In this document: positions 8,549-8,616 of the stretch, one piece after another
Position numbering within the stretch: the first letter of the stretch is position 1
Layout: every line of letters starts with the position of its first letter
Origin: F23-B02 sp963633225
Lineage (GTDB): Bacteria > Bacillota > Clostridia > Oscillospirales > Oscillospiraceae
Assembly: GCA_963633225.1 (NCBI GenBank)
Contig: CAVGXR010000045.1
Location: 1-8,616 of the forward strand
DNA length: 8,616 nucleotides
Direction: 5' to 3'
Translations under genes and position numbers: made by a program
The notes under the pieces: model-generated
Told to the model about the DNA's origin: nothing
Databases searched by the model: none
What the model saw: only the letters and a program-made list of their open reading frames with translations

Positions 8549-8556
8549 GGTATTCT
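8528..8556 (+). promoter_or_regulatory. Possible rightward promoter overlapping the terminator hairpin
   Basis: A perfect TTGACA (8528-8533) begins at the last stem base of the terminator and continues into its loop. After exactly 17 bases comes TATTCT (8551-8556), four of six to the -10 consensus. Transcription would begin near 8563 and leave the window. The perfect -35 and ideal spacing argue for it; the weak -10 and GC-rich hairpin overlap argue for caution. Confidence 0.4.
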
Positions 8557-8557
8557 A

Positions 8558-8616
8558 TTAGAGCGCCTGTGCGTTGCTGACGGGCGTATTATGCGATGAA
8601 GCGGGAGATTGCTCGC
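8558..8616 (-). CDS. Possible C-terminal tail of a convergent gene (partial at right edge)
   Basis: On the minus strand an open frame entering from the right edge reads EQSPASSHNTPVSNAQAL and stops with TAA at 8560-8558, nine bases before the bidirectional hairpin. That placement suits the end of a leftward gene sharing the terminator. Eighteen residues are too few to identify anything, and the alternative that this segment is the leader of a rightward transcript is equally open. Confidence 0.27.
   Translation of the reverse strand, partial: EQSPASSHNTPVSNAQAL

Overview
The window reads as a stretch of core chromosome from a moderately GC-rich Clostridia-type Firmicute, most like an Oscillospiraceae/Ruminococcaceae gut bacterium. 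The assignment is an inference from the protein families: a long clostridial-type SecA, a Bacillus-type tetrameric cytidine deaminase, a DUF2156 protein and strong GGAGG-type ribosome binding sites. I see no phage, transposase, CRISPR, toxin or secretion-island genes, and no tRNA or rRNA genes.

Left part (1-804): the last 14 codons of ribosomal protein L7/L12 (rplL, + strand) end at 46 and are followed at once by a strong hairpin terminator. Next is a 200-base intergenic stretch holding an imperfect ~86-bp tandem repeat (unit spacing 88 bases). One copy carries the 3' end of a small lipoprotein gene (307-699, - strand); the other carries a second copy of that gene end lying outside the gene.

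Middle left (805-2545): a leftward two-gene unit, a DUF2156 protein followed by truA (tRNA pseudouridine synthase), overlapping by 8 bases and driven by a near-consensus promoter (TTGTTA-17-TATAAT). That promoter fixes the GTG start at 2407, because the longer ATG-started reading frame would begin upstream of the promoter.

Right part (2546-8548): a tightly packed rightward run of five genes, with gaps of 10, 9, 22 and 14 bases: secA, pgeF (YfiH/YlmD family, peptidoglycan editing or purine nucleoside enzyme), a family 5 extracellular solute-binding lipoprotein, cdd (cytidine deaminase) and an 84-residue protein consisting only of a LysR-type helix-turn-helix plus linker helix. It is closed by a perfect 12-bp hairpin terminator. 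The genes share protein export, envelope and nucleoside salvage themes, but the functional link is inference. The solute-binding protein has no permease or ATPase beside it.

Right edge (8549-8616): a perfect TTGACA -35 sits in the loop of the last terminator with a plausible -10 at 17 bases, pointing rightward out of the window. On the other strand a short open tail could be the end of a convergent gene. The window does not decide between them. The items most worth a second look are the LysR-HTH-only gene, the tandem duplication at the lipoprotein gene end and the promoter inside a terminator. None of them amounts to a clear new system.
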